Source of the DNA: Dipetalonema caudispina
Taxonomy: Eukaryota > Nematoda > Chromadorea > Rhabditida > Onchocercidae
DNA length: 64,000 nucleotides
Direction: 5' to 3'
Assembly (NCBI GenBank): GCA_013365325.1
Contig: JABVXV010000002.1
Location: forward strand, 806,001 to 870,000
Shown piece after piece: positions 13,021 through 25,140 of the stretch; the stretch's first letter is position 1; each line of letters starts with the position of its first letter. The notes under the pieces were generated by a model. That model saw only the letters and a list, made by a program, of their open reading frames with translations, ran no database searches and was not told where the DNA came from. The translations under genes were made by a program, and so were the position numbers.

Positions 13021-15747
13021 TATTGTGTATATATCTCTCTTCAAATTGTTCAATTTAAATTATAGCCGAAGATGAAAATAAACGGAATAACTAACAAAGT
13101 AGTCAGAGCTGTCAGAAAATCTAAAACTGTCCTATAAAAATTGCAGCACTTTTTGCCTGTAAGCATACACTGTGAAATTGATTGATGCATGCATGAATGC
13201 ATTTCTACACCTTAAGCAACATTCTTAACTCACTCCTTCTGATAATTAAACGACATACCGCATTCCATGAAGTATCATGAACTTACTTCAATTTACTTTG
13301 TCTGCATATTTTGTACGACAATCACAATAATTGAGGTATATAATACGCGAATCATTTCTTTCATTATTCATTATTTATTTCTATCGATGTACAAGTAGAA
13401 AGGACTACATTTACTTCTTATTTATTTGTTATTTTCTTCTATTTTATCTAGTAAGATCCTAAATTATATTTCTCATTGGTACGTACAGTAGTATCTTTTA
13501 TCAGACTCCCCGCAATTATTTCTAATTTTAGAATATAAGATCTTGAAACAATATATCCCATTTCATTTTAGCTGTTTTTCCTCCACTTACTTATTTTTTA
13601 TTCAATTAATAAAACATCAAAATTTGGACTATTTATAACTGAGCTATTCGAAGGAAATATTGATTGAATCATACATCATCAATATAATGAAATCAAGTGG
13701 AAAATTATAAAGGATTCAGTACAGGTAATAGATGACAAGAAGAGAAATTCGATTTAGAAGTGCACATAATATCAATCAAAAAAGTAACTGGCTCCTTCGA
13801 CCGGAGATTCAATTGATGATTTTTAGGTGTAATGAAGATATGAAACTGGAAATATAAGAGATGATGCAATCGTGACATGGAAAATACAGGAATTCTGAGC
13901 AGTTTTAAGGGTTGAAATTGCTGCGATCAAAAAAATTTTTGATTTATTTTCACAACAATGACAAAAAGTTTGTTTCTATCTTTCAAACTTTGTATTGTTA
14001 TACCCTGCATGTATTGATTTTTAATTATAATTATGGTTAACTTTTATAATTTATAGCATTCTAAATGTTGAATTCTAGTAATGTTCAATTGCAGTCAACC
14101 CTTTACTGCATATGTAAAAACAATTCGTCATACAAATACCGCAAGGGATTTCAATCAAAAGTGCTGAATTTGCAAAAAGCAAATGTTGTCTTTTAATTTA
14201 TACGATAACGAAATTCATAATATAGAGCATAGTGTGACATTTAGTACAACGTAGTTGACATTAATTCCTATTTTTTTTAATTTCATTACAAGCACGCACA
14301 AGTAAAACCCTACCGCATGTTATATTTATTCGATCACATAGTTCATATTTTTATATCGTTTGTTCAAAATTTTGAAATAATTTTGCAAGATACTGTAACA
14401 CGATTAATTTTCAGCGCCTTGTTGTACCCAATTGGATCAACAAAGACTATATTATCTGAACCAATAAAAATAGTTCGCAATTCTTCAAAACTTTCCCGTC
14501 ACAACTTTTCAGCAAGTCTTTTTTGTCTTGCAGTTTTACTCATTCAATTTTCTGCTGTTTCCCTAATTTACAAATCAACTAGAAAGCCCAACATGTGTTT
14601 TAATCAATGATCAATTCCTTGTAATATTTTATCATATCTAAACTGTGTCAAGCCAAGTATCGACTAATGATATCGAGCCTCATACCACTAGAACTATCTC
14701 GTGCACAAATTTTGGAGGTTAAGCGAAATCAGCCAATCACCAACAGGTAGATCTTAGCCACAACATAAATTCGGTGAAAAATAGGTCCGAAAAGCAAAGG
14801 TAAAACATCATGATGTAGTATAAGAATGCAAATGCCAGGATTTAGGGACCTTATCTTCATTTCTGCGTTGATGAATTTCATTTTAATAGTCTTCTCACCT
14901 GCTAGATGTCAAAGTGCTCCGATAGTAAATCTTATATCGAAAGATTGTATTGATTTATCGTCTTCCGAATTTCCATCACCAAGCACTTGAAGATATTCAC
15001 GCTACTGGAATTTTTCATGAGAATCTTTCATCAGAATTTCATGAGAATTTTGATCTTTAAAATGTCTTTTATAACTGAAATTTACAGCTACAATGTAAAT
15101 TTGTTCATCTCTGCTCTAATTTGTTTTTGCAAAAATGTCATATATTATGCAAATTTGAAATATGTGCGTGCATATGCACATAAATTAATTGAAATGAAAA
15201 TAATTTACAAACATCAGAAACATTGTTGAAGTAGTTCTATACAGAAGCAGAAATATGTTAATCTCCCTTAATTTTCATTGTCCAATTCTCTGTTCGGAAA
15301 AATAATTAAATCAAATAATTAAGAAACTACTAGAAAATCTGGGAAAATGAATGCACGACTTATCAGAAAATAAACGAAATTTGCAATTTTGATTGTTGTT
15401 TTATTGCTAGCAGTTTAGATTTTGTCATTGTTAGGAAGAAAATTAGAAATGAAGTAGTTTTTTAGTTCTTTATTATTTATATCGATAATGATTGTGTCAA
15501 GTAATATTTTTCAATAACTCTGTTAATAAATTAGATAATGTTTTTTGATGATTATACAATTTAATAGTTCGCGGAACACATCAAAGAAGGTTGTCCGAAT
15601 TATGAATGTTTGTGTTAATACATCAAAGTGAAAGTAACAAACAAATTATTGCAATTTATGGAAAAGCTTTGTAAGAAATTACAAAAGAAGTCAAACTTCA
15701 AAAGTATGCTCAATTAAAATAAATGAAAAAGAAGAAATTTTACTTAC
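13021..15747. other. Intergenic region without a confident gene
   Basis: Several open frames of 50-100 codons occur on both strands, for example at 14317-14610 (+) and 14987-15229 (+). None has domain-like content or supporting splice sites. Minus-strand fragments near 14720-15000 look weakly coding and could be further exons of the unrecognised membrane protein at 15748-16225, but no phase-consistent chain could be built. Confidence 0.5.
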
Positions 15748-16225
15748 TACTGTAAAAGATCCAACCAACAAACATAAATTGATGTATAGAATTTCATCAT
15801 TAATATTTGGAAGAACTCTCTTCTCAATTTTTAGGTAGACAAAATCGAACAAGTTAGAGCAGTATAACGACCGTATCACTAACAAGAGAAAGGTCACAAC
15901 ATAATCAGAATTATATTCAAATTTGTGGACAGATTTCTTCGGCGAAATCGACCTCTTATAGAGCAGTCTTGTCGACAGATACATCAAATCTACAACTATT
16001 CTAGGAACGATAGCTTAATGAATTAAATTTGGCTTATTATCACAAATTGTTAATTGTGCAACAGTGAACAATCAATGATGCATCCACAGATCCCGACATG
16101 ACCGGAAACAGTGTCCAGTAAATCATTATCATCCCGATATGCATAATATGTTTGTTTTGCAGTAGTCGTGATATCAGTTACTTCATATTCCGCATCTGTG
16201 GTGTTCGATAGAGATATCAGCAGTT
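15748..16225 (-). CDS. Candidate exons of an unrecognised membrane protein
   Basis: Two minus-strand stretches look coding. The first (16225 down to about 16051) begins after an AG at 16227-16226 and reads an acidic segment with TTTAKQTYYAYRDDNDLL and then GHVGICGCIID. The second (16013-15748) begins after an AG at 16015-16014 and ends at a good donor, GTAAGT. It encodes PRIVVDLMYLSTRLLYKR, a hydrophobic segment (YVVTFLLLVIRSLY) and a second one near its end (LYINLCLLVGSF). A phase-1 junction between them is possible, but the exact donor in the first is unclear. No start codon, no stop and no family were identified. It could be a real multi-pass membrane protein or a decayed one. Confidence 0.3.
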
Positions 16226-17129
16226 CTCAGATACAGAATCAATAAGAAGCCTCATGTCAACCATTATAATATTCAAGGAATCTTCAAGAGAAAGATCGGC
16301 TACTTTCTAAACAAAAAAGGAGCGAATTAAAGTGAATTCGAAGTGACGAACTTACAAGTCGAGAAGGATTCCTTACTTTTTGCTTGCTAAGAATCTCCTC
16401 TAAGAAGACTATTTGCCGTTGTTTCAAAATTCATGTGGAATTTTTATTGCTACAGGATGTCTTCATCACAATAATATATATTTGAGAAGTATCAAGAGAA
16501 AATGGTTTATATCAGGCAGTAATAATGCGCTCAATTTTTTAGCATACAGCAACATCAGATTGGAAATTCTTTTTGCTATCAAAGATATTTTTGCATTTGA
16601 TGGATTCAACAATTAATTATACAAATAATATCTATGGTATCAATTATCTCTTAGTTGGAAGTATTTTGTAGGGGGAAATTTCATTATTTGTCGGATACCA
16701 TCTGATCTGCCCCTCAAAGTAAAAATTTTTTATCATTGTTGCAATGTTTTCAATAAATAGAGCCTCATTCGTTTCATCAAATTTTATATCTTTTTTTTTT
16801 AAATCGTCTCTTTCCTATTTTGACTCGTAAATTACGATATTTCCATTAATGTTCGATGAAGGCATAAACTTTTGGAAAATATTTCACTCACTTACTGATA
16901 CCACTCATTATTCAATTAACTGAATGATAAATGATAATAAAATGTTGGGCATTGTATTAACATTAAAAAAAATACAATAACATATTTCTCAGTAAAGCGA
17001 TTATGCAAAAAGTTGATTTTGCTGCATAAACTTGATGAATTGTCGTATAAAAAAATGATTGCAAAAACATTACGAACAAGTCAAAGTATCATAATGAACT
17101 AATTCTTCTCTAATGGATGAATTAAAGAA
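16226..17129. other. Intergenic region
   Basis: No supported feature. An open frame at 16413-16616 (+) has no domain-like content. Confidence 0.5.
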
Positions 17130-20100
17130 TCAGATTTTATTCAGTTCTTCTTTCAGAATCTTCTGAATGCTGCTAAGAATACCTGCATCAGAGCGGTTGA
17201 TACCAAATGAGATGAATTCAGCTTTGGTAAGCATTAAGAAAGTTTCATAGTCTACTTCTTGTTCCTCTAATTTCTGGCACATATCTGGAGAACATCTTCT
17301 ATTCAGAAGATCCCAATATTTCTCTAGAAAATAAAACAATTACACGGATTAAACTAAATAATGATTTGCAATCTACTGGAGATTTTATGGTTGAATTTTC
17401 AGTTCTTATAAGTTTTCATCAATTTTACGCATTGGCTCAAACTTTACTAGAAATCAAAGTTGATAAACTCAAAAGGAAAGTGAGAGCAATATATCAGATA
17501 TGCCTCTTTCCGATTATATTCAAGTTAGTTAAATTCGGTGTAATCAGTTTTGTAGTGTCGAATCTCCTTTCTTTTTGTTGAAATAAAAAAATCTCGATCT
17601 ATGAGGCTATCTAAGACTCTATCAGTAACTTTACTTAATCATTTGAAGTGTTTTTTTTTTTTTCAAATTGTTGAACACTTTTGCTAAGATAGTCGATGTT
17701 AGCTTTGAATGATGACTTCAATATATCTAACTCATTTAACAAGGGACGAATAAAAATTCTGACCAACCAATCAGGTTTCCTACACATTTCGATGTTCTTG
17801 TAGTCATGGTTAGCATTTGATAATGAATATTAGTTTCAAAAGAATTAAATTGCTATTTAATTAAAAGAACGAATAGCCAACTCTCATATTTGTAAGTCGA
17901 GCATAGTTCACTGATGCTTTCAATCATTGGAATTTCACTATCTTCCCAGCCATTTGTTTTCAACGCCGTTGATAAATTTGTGCTGTTTGATGATGTCGTC
18001 GAACAGCTAATATTATAAAAGAGTATATTAGCAGTATTTTGTTAGTTCAAAATCTTCATGTCTTTTCTTAAAATTTAAATCATTCTTTACTTTTTTGGTG
18101 ATCCGCAACCAAAATGGAACAAAATAGACTGAAGTTTCGAAATACTGCTACACTGTTTTTGCCGCATATGTAAGTAATTGGTGTTGACCAGTGATAACGC
18201 TTCTTCAAATTTTGAAGATCGAATGGAGGAACTATCCTACAAAGTGGAAATATCTAGAAAAGATGAATACATAATTCAGAAGTAATGAAACATATGCTTA
18301 CTTTTCCAATCGTTTTACTTAAGCATTCACTCAACAAACACCGGAACTGGTCTTGTTCATCAGTATTGACCATAATTCTCTCTTCCTACAATTAGTATAT
18401 TCATCTTAAAAAAGATATTTTGAAATTTAAGAAGTTTTTGCTACCCATCTACTTGGTATTTTCAATGATTTCTCTATTTCTTGATCCCTTATCCATTTCA
18501 TTAATTAATTTGTTCAGCTTTATTTTGCTTAGGAATACGAGTCCATTTCTCTCTTTAAGTTTCATTATGTACTGATATCTGAAAAGGAGTAAGAAAATTT
18601 CTGCAAATTGAATTTTCAACTATTTCAAGTACACCTAAAGGGTAAGTTTCCATGCATACCAGAAGTGGCGTCGAAGCAGTCTTGGTACCACATGATGTAT
18701 TGTTGGCTTCAAAACAAGTACAGGGACAATCTGGCCAGGCAAGAGCATTGAATAATTCTTCGGGCACCCAATCTGATTTCAGGCCCATGTTTTGAATAAC
18801 TTTCTGTCGAAAACTCAGCTGGCTAGCGTTTGTTTCTAATTTGATTGGTTGATGACACATCGACTAAAATGGTTGTTTGCCAACTATTCGCCCGATCAAA
18901 CGATCCACAATGTTTTTTCCTTTTTCTGACATTATTTATAGCTGTCATAATGATTTAATTCAAAATTGAAACCGAAATTTTTGTTTTTAAAACGAATTTT
19001 CTCTTTGGTGAATAAAGAGGAATAAATCGGTACACTGAAATGCAGAAAACCAATGGTAAAAATTGCTCATATAGATGATTATATATCTTCTTGACCTAGA
19101 AGGTAAGTTAAGATTGTAAAGTTACCCTAAAATCGGACAAATGAACAACTGGCCATACTTGGCTCATTCCACTTCGTCTTGAGATTTTTTGCAGTATTGC
19201 TGACATCCTTTTTATGAGATGCATTTTATGCATTGATCCTGTCAACAATAATTGGATTGTTGTTGATGAAATGCCATCTAAAACATTAATTATTTGATAA
19301 AGAAATTTATCAAAATGATATAACATTTCTGAGGATTTCTCTTACAACGATAAGCATAGATTGGGTCGTAAAAACAGTGTCACCAGTGATAAAAGTTACT
19401 CGACATAAATTTGAGAGGAATCCTTGAGTCTCTCTGAACATTTAGATATAGTAATACAAAGTATTAGAAAGTAAGGTGCCATTAGTTTCTGTTTGGATAC
19501 GTGAAAGTTAAAGTTAGCGAATTTTCTGGACAGCTATCGGTGGGAATAAAACAAGTTTCTTATTTCCAACCATATTCAGCAACTTTCGGAAATTACCGGA
19601 GTTGGATGCTAATTCAAAGAGTGAAAATTGACAACCATTTGTGTTTTGACTGGCACCCTTCTTAATCAGATATCGTGTCAGTGCATCGTTGCTGCAATTT
19701 TTTTTACTGGTAAAATTTCGGAAAATTTTAAACCACCAACTAAACCAATGAGAATGATTTTCTGCAAAATCTAAATTAAAATAAATAAAATAACAATTTG
19801 ACAAGAATAAACAAACACATAAAAACATACCCGCACACAATAGCAATCATAATTGGTGTAAAACCATAATGAACTGCGTTTATGTCACAATTATGTTGCA
19901 GTAATATTTGCCCCTAAATTTCAGAATCTGAAGGAATAGCGATATATTTCATTCTTTTCTTGATTCGAATCTCTTTAAATTTTTTTTTATTCCATATTTC
20001 TTTTTTTTACTTCAACTTACCATTGAAACACTACCAGCAACGGCAGCGTACATCAATGGTGTGGTACCTGTCGGTAGTCCACTATAATCATTTAAATCCA

Positions 20101-21930
20101 TAATCCAGTCTACAAGTGCTACCCGATGATCACGTATCAGACATCGAATATCTGTTGTCTTTCTTGGTATCTTGATCTCTGAATGTCATTTCTTGAAAAA
20201 GATGTGACAGAAAATATTTATTAGTACTCATCATTTCTATCAAATATTTGAATTTTTTGATCTATTTTTTTGCAAAATATTAATTATATCATAGATGTTG
20301 ACAGTTGTAGCGATACTAAAGAATTTTATTTATTACAGTATTAAAGAGTAGTATGCTTCATGTAAAAAACATAATCATATAAACAACACACGTAAACGTA
20401 AAATGCATACTTACGTGATTCCTGATTAGTGGGCGTTCTTGTAGCAAAACAATACATTGCTGGTTGATTTAGTAACTGCAAACCAAGATCACGCAAAAGT
20501 GTCATCATTTTCAAATCCATCAATTGTTCAGCTATATGAAAAGCATCAAGTTCATAGAATATATCACGGCATGGGTGTTGTATGATACTGTAAGAAAAAT
20601 TCTTTTAAATTTATGAAGAAGTCGAAAATTCAGAATTTCTCAAATAAGAGACCCTGACGGTGGAAGTTGACTCAGATGAAAGAAACAAGGACAGAAATGA
20701 AGTAACTAAAAGATTTGTGGAGGAGAAATTCAATTCGGGATTAGCCAAAAGTTTGGTCAAATTGTACTGTTACAAGGAACCCAGCAAACTCGAGATGTAT
20801 CACTATTTGATACTGCTTTGTAGCGATTGCAGCTATTAAGGGGGTTGGGCCGCGTCGTCGTGTTTCACTTGCATATTCACGCAGCATTACCATCACATTC
20901 AAGTGACCACCAGCAGATGCTAGTGACAAAGCTGTTGTACCGTAAAATCTGAAAGGTAACAAGAGATTTAATTTCAAATTTAAGAATTTCCATGAAAATG
21001 AAATTTCTCTAAATGTATGTTCAGATCTGGTTCGAATAGCTCTTATTAAGATCCACAAGCATACTCGTAGGATTTGTACAAAATAAATTATATTTGTACG
21101 AACTAAAACAAGCCAATTATTTGTAAAAGACGTTTATGACAATGGAAATAACTATTTTACGTTGTTCGGAATGGATCAGCACCGTGTCGGATTAGCAATT
21201 CAATTGCTTGAGCTTTTCCGTTTCGAGCAGCATGAAGCAAAGGAGTAAATCCGCAATGGTTACATTTATCAACCGATGCACCGCAATTTAATAACATTTG
21301 CATCTGCAAAATGGAAAAGTATATTGAGCTGGGATAACTGTTGTTTTCAATAAAAATTTAAAGATTCCCTGTTAATATGAACAAAATTATGCATCAGCTA
21401 TTTGGATACAGCGTGAAAAAGATCGGTACCATCATTAGCACCAGGAAATGGGTATTAAGACTGGTTTTTGTCGAAAACATGGTCAAAATACTGAAATGAC
21501 GGAACCTTTGTTGAATGACCTAATCTTGTTCAAGTCTTATTCAACTTAATATTATTTTAGATTTAAAACGTAGTACTTACATATTTACCTTTAATTACAA
21601 ATAATAATTAGTTATGAACTGAATGAATAGATTTCGGCGATTTCTTCCTAGCAGATGTTAAAAATAGAAGAACTATCTCGCAAGTTTCCTGCTTAAGTAC
21701 AAACTCATCAATTCTTATTTCAATTGTAATTCAAATAAACTTACCACACGTAAATTACCCTGTGCAGAGGCAATTTGTAAGGCTGTAGTATGATCATCAT
21801 CCATAACATCTGCTGATAATCCATAAGCTAAATTATTACTGATTGTCTCATAATCAGCCTTATATGCAGCATCCAAAAACACCTCTGTTCTTTCCGATTC
21901 ATCCGTTTCCTTTACTTTTATTACATCCAT
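17130..21930 (-). CDS. Ankyrin-repeat and SAM-domain protein (ANKS3/ANKS6-like)
   Basis: About 15 minus-strand exons were modelled, in transcript order: 21930-21745, 21303-21161, 20948-20814, 20587-20415, 20178-20021, 19913-19831, 19691-19571, 19433-19400, 19277-19126, 18863-18660, one near 18571-18445, 18385-18302, 18236-18091, 18006-17882 and 17323-17130. That gives roughly 690 residues. The N-terminal half contains ankyrin repeats (TALQIASAQGNLRVV, CGFTPLLHAARNGKAQAIEL, TTALSLASAGGHLNVM, TTPLMYAAVAGSVSM, YGFTPIMIAIVCG). The last 63 residues form a SAM domain (KYWDLLNRRCSPDM, ETFLMLTKAEFISFGI) ending 17 residues later. Ankyrin plus SAM fits the ANKS3/ANKS6 class. From general knowledge, C. 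elegans MLT-2 and MLT-3 are ANKS-type partners of NIMA kinases needed for moulting, so a similar role is a plausible inference. The exon near 18445-18571 shows a frame conflict, and the 3' end of the exon at 19571 is uncertain. A candidate spliced-leader AG lies just upstream of the ATG. Confidence 0.8.
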
Positions 21931-23079
21931 TCGTCTATTACATAAATTCTTAAAGCATCGAATTATTTGAGAACATATTAAAACTCGAACCTAACTGCTT
22001 GCTTTCTACCAGAAAAATCCAAATATATTCTTATAAACATTTAGCGGACCTATCTACGTTTTACACTGTCCCATAAACAATTCGAAACCCGAACTTTTCC
22101 AACTCATTTCATACTTTTCCCATTATTATTGCCTACAATTACTACAGCGGCTATCGATAGATAAGATACATTGTTAATAGTTGATATCGATGACGAAAAT
22201 ACGATGTTATACAGTCTATACTCAGAAAGTTATTCCATTCATAAGATCAAAATAATCATTCAGCAATCCACAACTTTTCAAATTTGTTGAATTGATGGAC
22301 TTTGAAAATGTAAGATCATCTCTGTCAAAATTTCTGATCTGACCAGAAAATGATGACATATCAAATATTTTCGGACAATTAAAATTGATTAAAACTTTTC
22401 AGCTTTACCATATTGAATATTATTCACCAAGTATTTGTATTTCCGGAGAATATCATCGGTTTTTCTTAAATCAACTCATTCTCTCATATGACTATGACCT
22501 ACTTTCTGAAATTTATAAATTTCTCTGGTTATATGCTAGGCGGAAATTTAATCGATTTAGGAATAAAAATAGAAGAAATGATTGAAATTCATCAATTATT
22601 TAAATAGTAGACATTAAGAATTCTATTAACACATCTGTTAATCAACAGAGCAAAGGTAATTGCAAGCAAAACATTACTTATTCTCATCTCCTACTTATCA
22701 AATAAGTTGTTTTAAGAAAAGAATACCTTATTTCCTTGATCTATAGCAATTAAACTAAGCAACTGAAGAATCTGCGGAAATTAGAGATGTTTTACCATAG
22801 CGGCTGTACCTGAAATTTAGTAATTGTAAATTAAAGAAACAGAAGAAGCAAAAATTTTCTTCATTATTTTCAAAGAGTACATTGCCATAGCACCACTTTA
22901 TTTAAGAGGAAAGAAGTCTGAGAATCAACTTCTGTTGATTGCATTTAGAAGACATTCTTTGACAATTTTGCTTACTTAATATTTCTTCAAAAGTTTTTGA
23001 AGTAATAAGATTGGTATGATTAAAATATTATATTGTATTTCCACTTCATTTTGTAGTTTTGAATTGGTGTTTGTCTCAA
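21931..23079. other. Shared upstream region of divergent ANKS-like and bHLH genes
   Basis: No coding exon is supported. The region must carry both 5' regulatory regions. An AG shortly before the bHLH start (TTTTGTAG ending near 23056) could be a trans-splice acceptor. No binding site can be named with confidence. Confidence 0.5.
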
Positions 23080-24339
23080 ATGCATATTGCGACGACACTA
23101 CAATTTGAAAAAGGATCGCGGAAAGTATTAAAACGTGCTTGGGAACGTCCACCATTTATGGTTGCAAAACGGAATGCCCGAGAACGAACACGGGTTCATG
23201 CTGTCAATCAGGTATAATTTGTATATTACAAGTATATTAGACTAAAACGCTGCTTTTGGCTTCAAATCAAATCTTTGAAGTTTGGATCTTAATAGAGTCA
23301 TTTATTTTTCCCTATACTCTGATTTTCTACAAAAAGACTCTCCCTTCATCTGAATCTTACCCTAAAGAGAAGCAACCCAACAAAGATTCTTCCTGTTTAA
23401 AGACGGGAAATAAAAAACCTCGCTTATCTGTTGAAGATCATATTACTTCTGACCAGTCAAACTATCAGAAAGAAAGTTATTCTTGGCACGCTGTAAATAG
23501 ATTTGATTATCGATTGAGTGACTTTTGATTCTCCAATACTAGGAACATTGAAAGTAATTTATATAGATAAAGACTTTCCAGAGAAGTATAAATGAAATTG
23601 ATGAGATGAAATTGATAAAGTTAGAATTTTATTATAGAAAATTTGTTGCGATTAAATCAAATCAGATTGTTTAGCGAATATTTTATTGTAGGCTTTTGTT
23701 GCGTTGAAATTTCATCTACCGGCAATACGATCCAACGCAAAACGGGTGTCAAAATTGAAAATTCTGAGAGCCGCCATTAATTATATTGCTGCACTGACTG
23801 ATTTACTTCGCGTGTGTATTGCTTTTGCAGACTATTTTATTTTTAATTAAATTAATTTGCTATAAGCTCCACGTAGTCACTTTGCAGTTGAATTCAGCCG
23901 AAGCACCTATTCAGTAAAGGCTAAAATTATTATTGTAGAGGTTTCATAGTGCTAAGGTCAATAAGCCATTTCTATTTCTTCTGATATTCAAGTCATCTTA
24001 TATTTGTTTACCATTGCAGGGAAATGCAGATTTCTCGAAGATCAATACGTCAAGCTATTGCTGCGATAATACCATGAACGGTAAATTAATTCCAATGTTA
24101 TTTTAACTTTCTGAATTTCCAAATTATTCAGTTCCCCTATCTCTTTCGACTTTTTTTCAGTCCCATCTCGCTCTAGGCGAGAGAATCAAGTATCAAACAA
24201 GGATAATATGATAATAAAAGAAGAGCCGCAACAACGTCAACAACGCTTCATGCGTCAAAACATTTACGACGCTTCTCAATGTTACAATAAGCAGTATCTG
24301 CTAACCGGCTACCCCGTATCAAATTATAAAATCTACTAA
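23080..24339 (+). CDS. Basic helix-loop-helix transcription factor, 163 aa
   Basis: Four phase-consistent exons (23080-23211, 23692-23811, 24020-24080, 24161-24339) give a 163-residue nuclear DNA-binding protein. The basic region (residues 35-44, AKRNARERTRVHAVNQ) keeps the Asn/Glu-Arg core that contacts E-box DNA (CANNTG). Helix 1 (AFVALKFHLPAI) and helix 2 (RVSKLKILRAAINYIAALTDLL) follow, separated by a loop of about 8 residues. The bHLH domain ends exactly at the second splice site. The C-terminal half is polar, with a QQRQQR stretch and a Tyr-rich end, and has no known domain. The sequence suggests the tissue-specific class A group (Twist, NHLH and FERD3L relatives), but the subfamily is not certain. 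Such factors dimerise with an E protein and usually specify neurons or mesoderm. Class assignment is firm; the specific orthologue is not. Confidence 0.88.
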
Positions 24340-24659
24340 TCGGTATTTGGATTTCAAATTTGTTAGATGTTTAAAGTGATTCAGTAAATCGATGTTTGAA
24401 AGTGTCGCTTCTCCGTATGTAAAAATTGGAAATAATAAAGCAATGATTCGGCAGTATTCATTCGAAAGCTAATCTGTTTTTTTTTTTTTCCTTTTTTTTA
24501 AAATCCCAATGAGAATGCCTTTGTAAATGGATTGATAGCTTTGTGAATTATTGAAATCAGATCGTTATGATAGTTCAGATTACATCGTGCACGTCATTAT
24601 TAATTACTGTATTAGAACAACTATTTATAGCTAATCATCGATTAGTTGTTCTGAGACAG

Positions 24660-25140
24660 AACTGATAAATAGATATCCGAGAATGTAACCGTGTCACTGT
24701 GCACCAATATTCACTCTCATTGAAATTTGCAGTAAAGTAAATAGCTTTCAGGGGACTGAGAACGTCAAAAACTGTGAAAGAGCCTAAAAGAGCAGATATC
24801 CTAAAGTGTTGGGGTTGAAAGTTCATCCTCATCCCCACACTCTAATCATGTCTTCATCACTGACTGACAGTCGCCAACAAATACTTTCTGTTAATAGTTT
24901 ATATTCGAAGCAGTAATACTATGTAACACAAATATGACATTCGTGGCTAACACTCAGATATTCCTGAAAATTATGGGAGAGAAATGCGATGCTTCCTCTG
25001 CTATACACCGCTTCTTCCATGTCGCGAACCAATCAATCGTTTTTTTTTTTTTTTTTTTCATCCCTTTACCAACAACAACATCGACCTATGGATGGAAAGA
25101 TGATGAATTTGAAAACGGTTATTGACAAGAGAAGGAATGA
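24660..25140. repeat. Dispersed repeat, copy 1 (long form)
   Basis: This stretch is similar in sequence and orientation to 37500-37935. Shared landmarks in order are GAATGTAA.CGTGT, AGTAAATAGCTT, AAGAGC.TAAAAGA.CA, GTTGAAAGTTCA, TGACAG.C.CCA, a long T run preceded by AACCAATCAATCG, and ATCGACCTATGGATGGAAAG. Spacing is nearly equal with scattered substitutions, so the copies are old. On the minus strand the flank at 25200-25390 has an AATAAA followed by a C/T-rich stretch, as in a retroelement LTR. This may therefore be the 3' end of the decayed element described below; that link is inference. Confidence 0.7.
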
